Source of the DNA: Pseudorhodoferax sp. Leaf265 | GTDB taxonomy: Bacteria; Pseudomonadota; Gammaproteobacteria; Burkholderiales; Burkholderiaceae_C | Direction: 5' to 3' | Assembly (NCBI RefSeq): GCF_001422365.1 | Contig: NZ_LMMT01000039.1 | Location: 1-64,000 of the forward strand | DNA: 64,000 nucleotides | Part shown: in pieces, positions 63,658 through 64,000 of the stretch | How the letters are laid out: every line of letters starts with the position of its first letter | Position numbering within the stretch: the first letter of the stretch is position 1 | Translations under genes and position numbers: made by a program | The notes under the pieces: model-generated | Told to the model about the DNA's origin: nothing | What the model saw: the letters and a program-made list of their open reading frames with translations, nothing else | The model's database searches: none

Positions 63658-63918
63658 TCAGCGCCCTTCGGGCAGTTCGATCTTGACCTCGAGCACTTCC
63701 AGCGTGTCCTGGCGCTCCAGGTTCACCTTGATGTGCTCCTGGTTGACCGCGACGTACTTGGAGATCACGGCCACGAGCTCGCGTTGCAGCTCCTGCAGCA
63801 TGTCGGGCTTGAGCCCGCCGCGGCTGCCGCGCTCGTGCGCCAAGATGATCTGCAGCCGCTCCTTGGCGACGTTGGCGGTCTTCTTCTTCTCCCCGAGCAG
63901 AAAGGACAGAAACGACAT
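63658..63918 (-). CDS. minE: Cell division topological specificity factor MinE
   Basis: The product is 86 residues. [30 protein letters not shown] includes the membrane-targeting and MinD-interacting helix, and the C-terminal [15 protein letters not shown] is the dimer strand. It sets Min oscillation, with minD just upstream. Confidence 0.97.
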   Translation of the reverse strand: MSFLSFLLGEKKKTANVAKERLQIILAHERGSRGGLKPDMLQELQRELVAVISKYVAVNQEHIKVNLERQDTLEVLEVKIELPEGR

Positions 63919-63923
63919 CGGCC

Positions 63924-64000
63924 TTACCTCCCGAACAGTCGCTTGAAGAAACCGGGCTTCTCGGCGTCGACGAAGCGCATCGGCTTGTCCTCGCCGAGGA
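63924..64000 (-). CDS. minD: MinD, C-terminal end only (gene continues beyond the window)
   Basis: The last 24 codons read [24 protein letters not shown] then stop, the amphipathic membrane-targeting helix of the MinD ATPase. The rest lies beyond 64000. The stop is 5 bp before minE, the standard minCDE arrangement. Confidence 0.92.
   Translation of the reverse strand, partial: LGEDKPMRFVDAEKPGFFKRLFGR

Overview
The window looks like a chromosome segment of a high-GC betaproteobacterium of the order Burkholderiales, probably Comamonadaceae-like. Supporting signs are several Bug-type (tripartite tricarboxylate) receptors without permeases, an ErpA / L13-S9 cluster, argP-argO and rsmD-coaD of the usual kind, and very high third-position GC in the right-hand 38 kb. 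No species can be named from the sequence alone.

Left part, about 1-25,890, is accessory DNA. Base composition is visibly lower in GC at 1-7,500 and intermediate in the long operon that follows. It opens with a probable IS21-family end just upstream of an H-NS-like gene. Next comes a 1,333-residue ATPase on the minus strand with an OST-HTH/LOTUS-like N-terminus, a STAND-like NTPase core and a phosphoribosyltransferase-like C-terminus, then an SRA-HNH (McrA-like, type IV restriction) nuclease gene with an in-frame TAA at its eighth codon. Together these look like a small defence or conflict island.

From 6,593 to 23,211 five genes lie in one direction: two small secreted proteins (one cysteine-rich), a 3,063-residue protein with a Tat-type signal, a 1,737-residue partner starting 1 nt after it, and a 310-residue secreted protein. 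I recognise none of the three large products. This operon is the best candidate for an undescribed system. It is followed by a tRNA-Thr with two mismatched stem pairs, an orphan AlpA-type regulator and small unrecognised ORFs.

From 25,894 to 36,612 is a transport and sensing block: a Bug receptor, three related glutamate-type periplasmic binding proteins with no permease or ATPase, a DctB/DctD-like sensor kinase and sigma-54 activator, and a lipoprotein M20 peptidase with a separately encoded M20 dimerisation-like domain. All three binding-protein genes have GG-N10-GC sigma-54 promoter candidates. Two of them also carry paired 12-bp palindromes placed about 57 bp further upstream, so DctBD probably controls these genes. 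The third binding-protein gene is broken by an internal deletion and frameshift.

From 36,613 to the end the genes are mostly ordinary core genes: ftsY, an M16 peptidase pair, argP/argO, rsmD, coaD, a Bug / CoA-transferase / cupin / acyl-CoA dehydrogenase operon beside a hybrid kinase and a LysR regulator, a Tsx-like channel, rlmJ, a Ser/Thr kinase, rplM-rpsI, erpA, a lipid kinase / phosphoesterase / PAP2 run, an MFS exporter, creA, minE and the last codons of minD.
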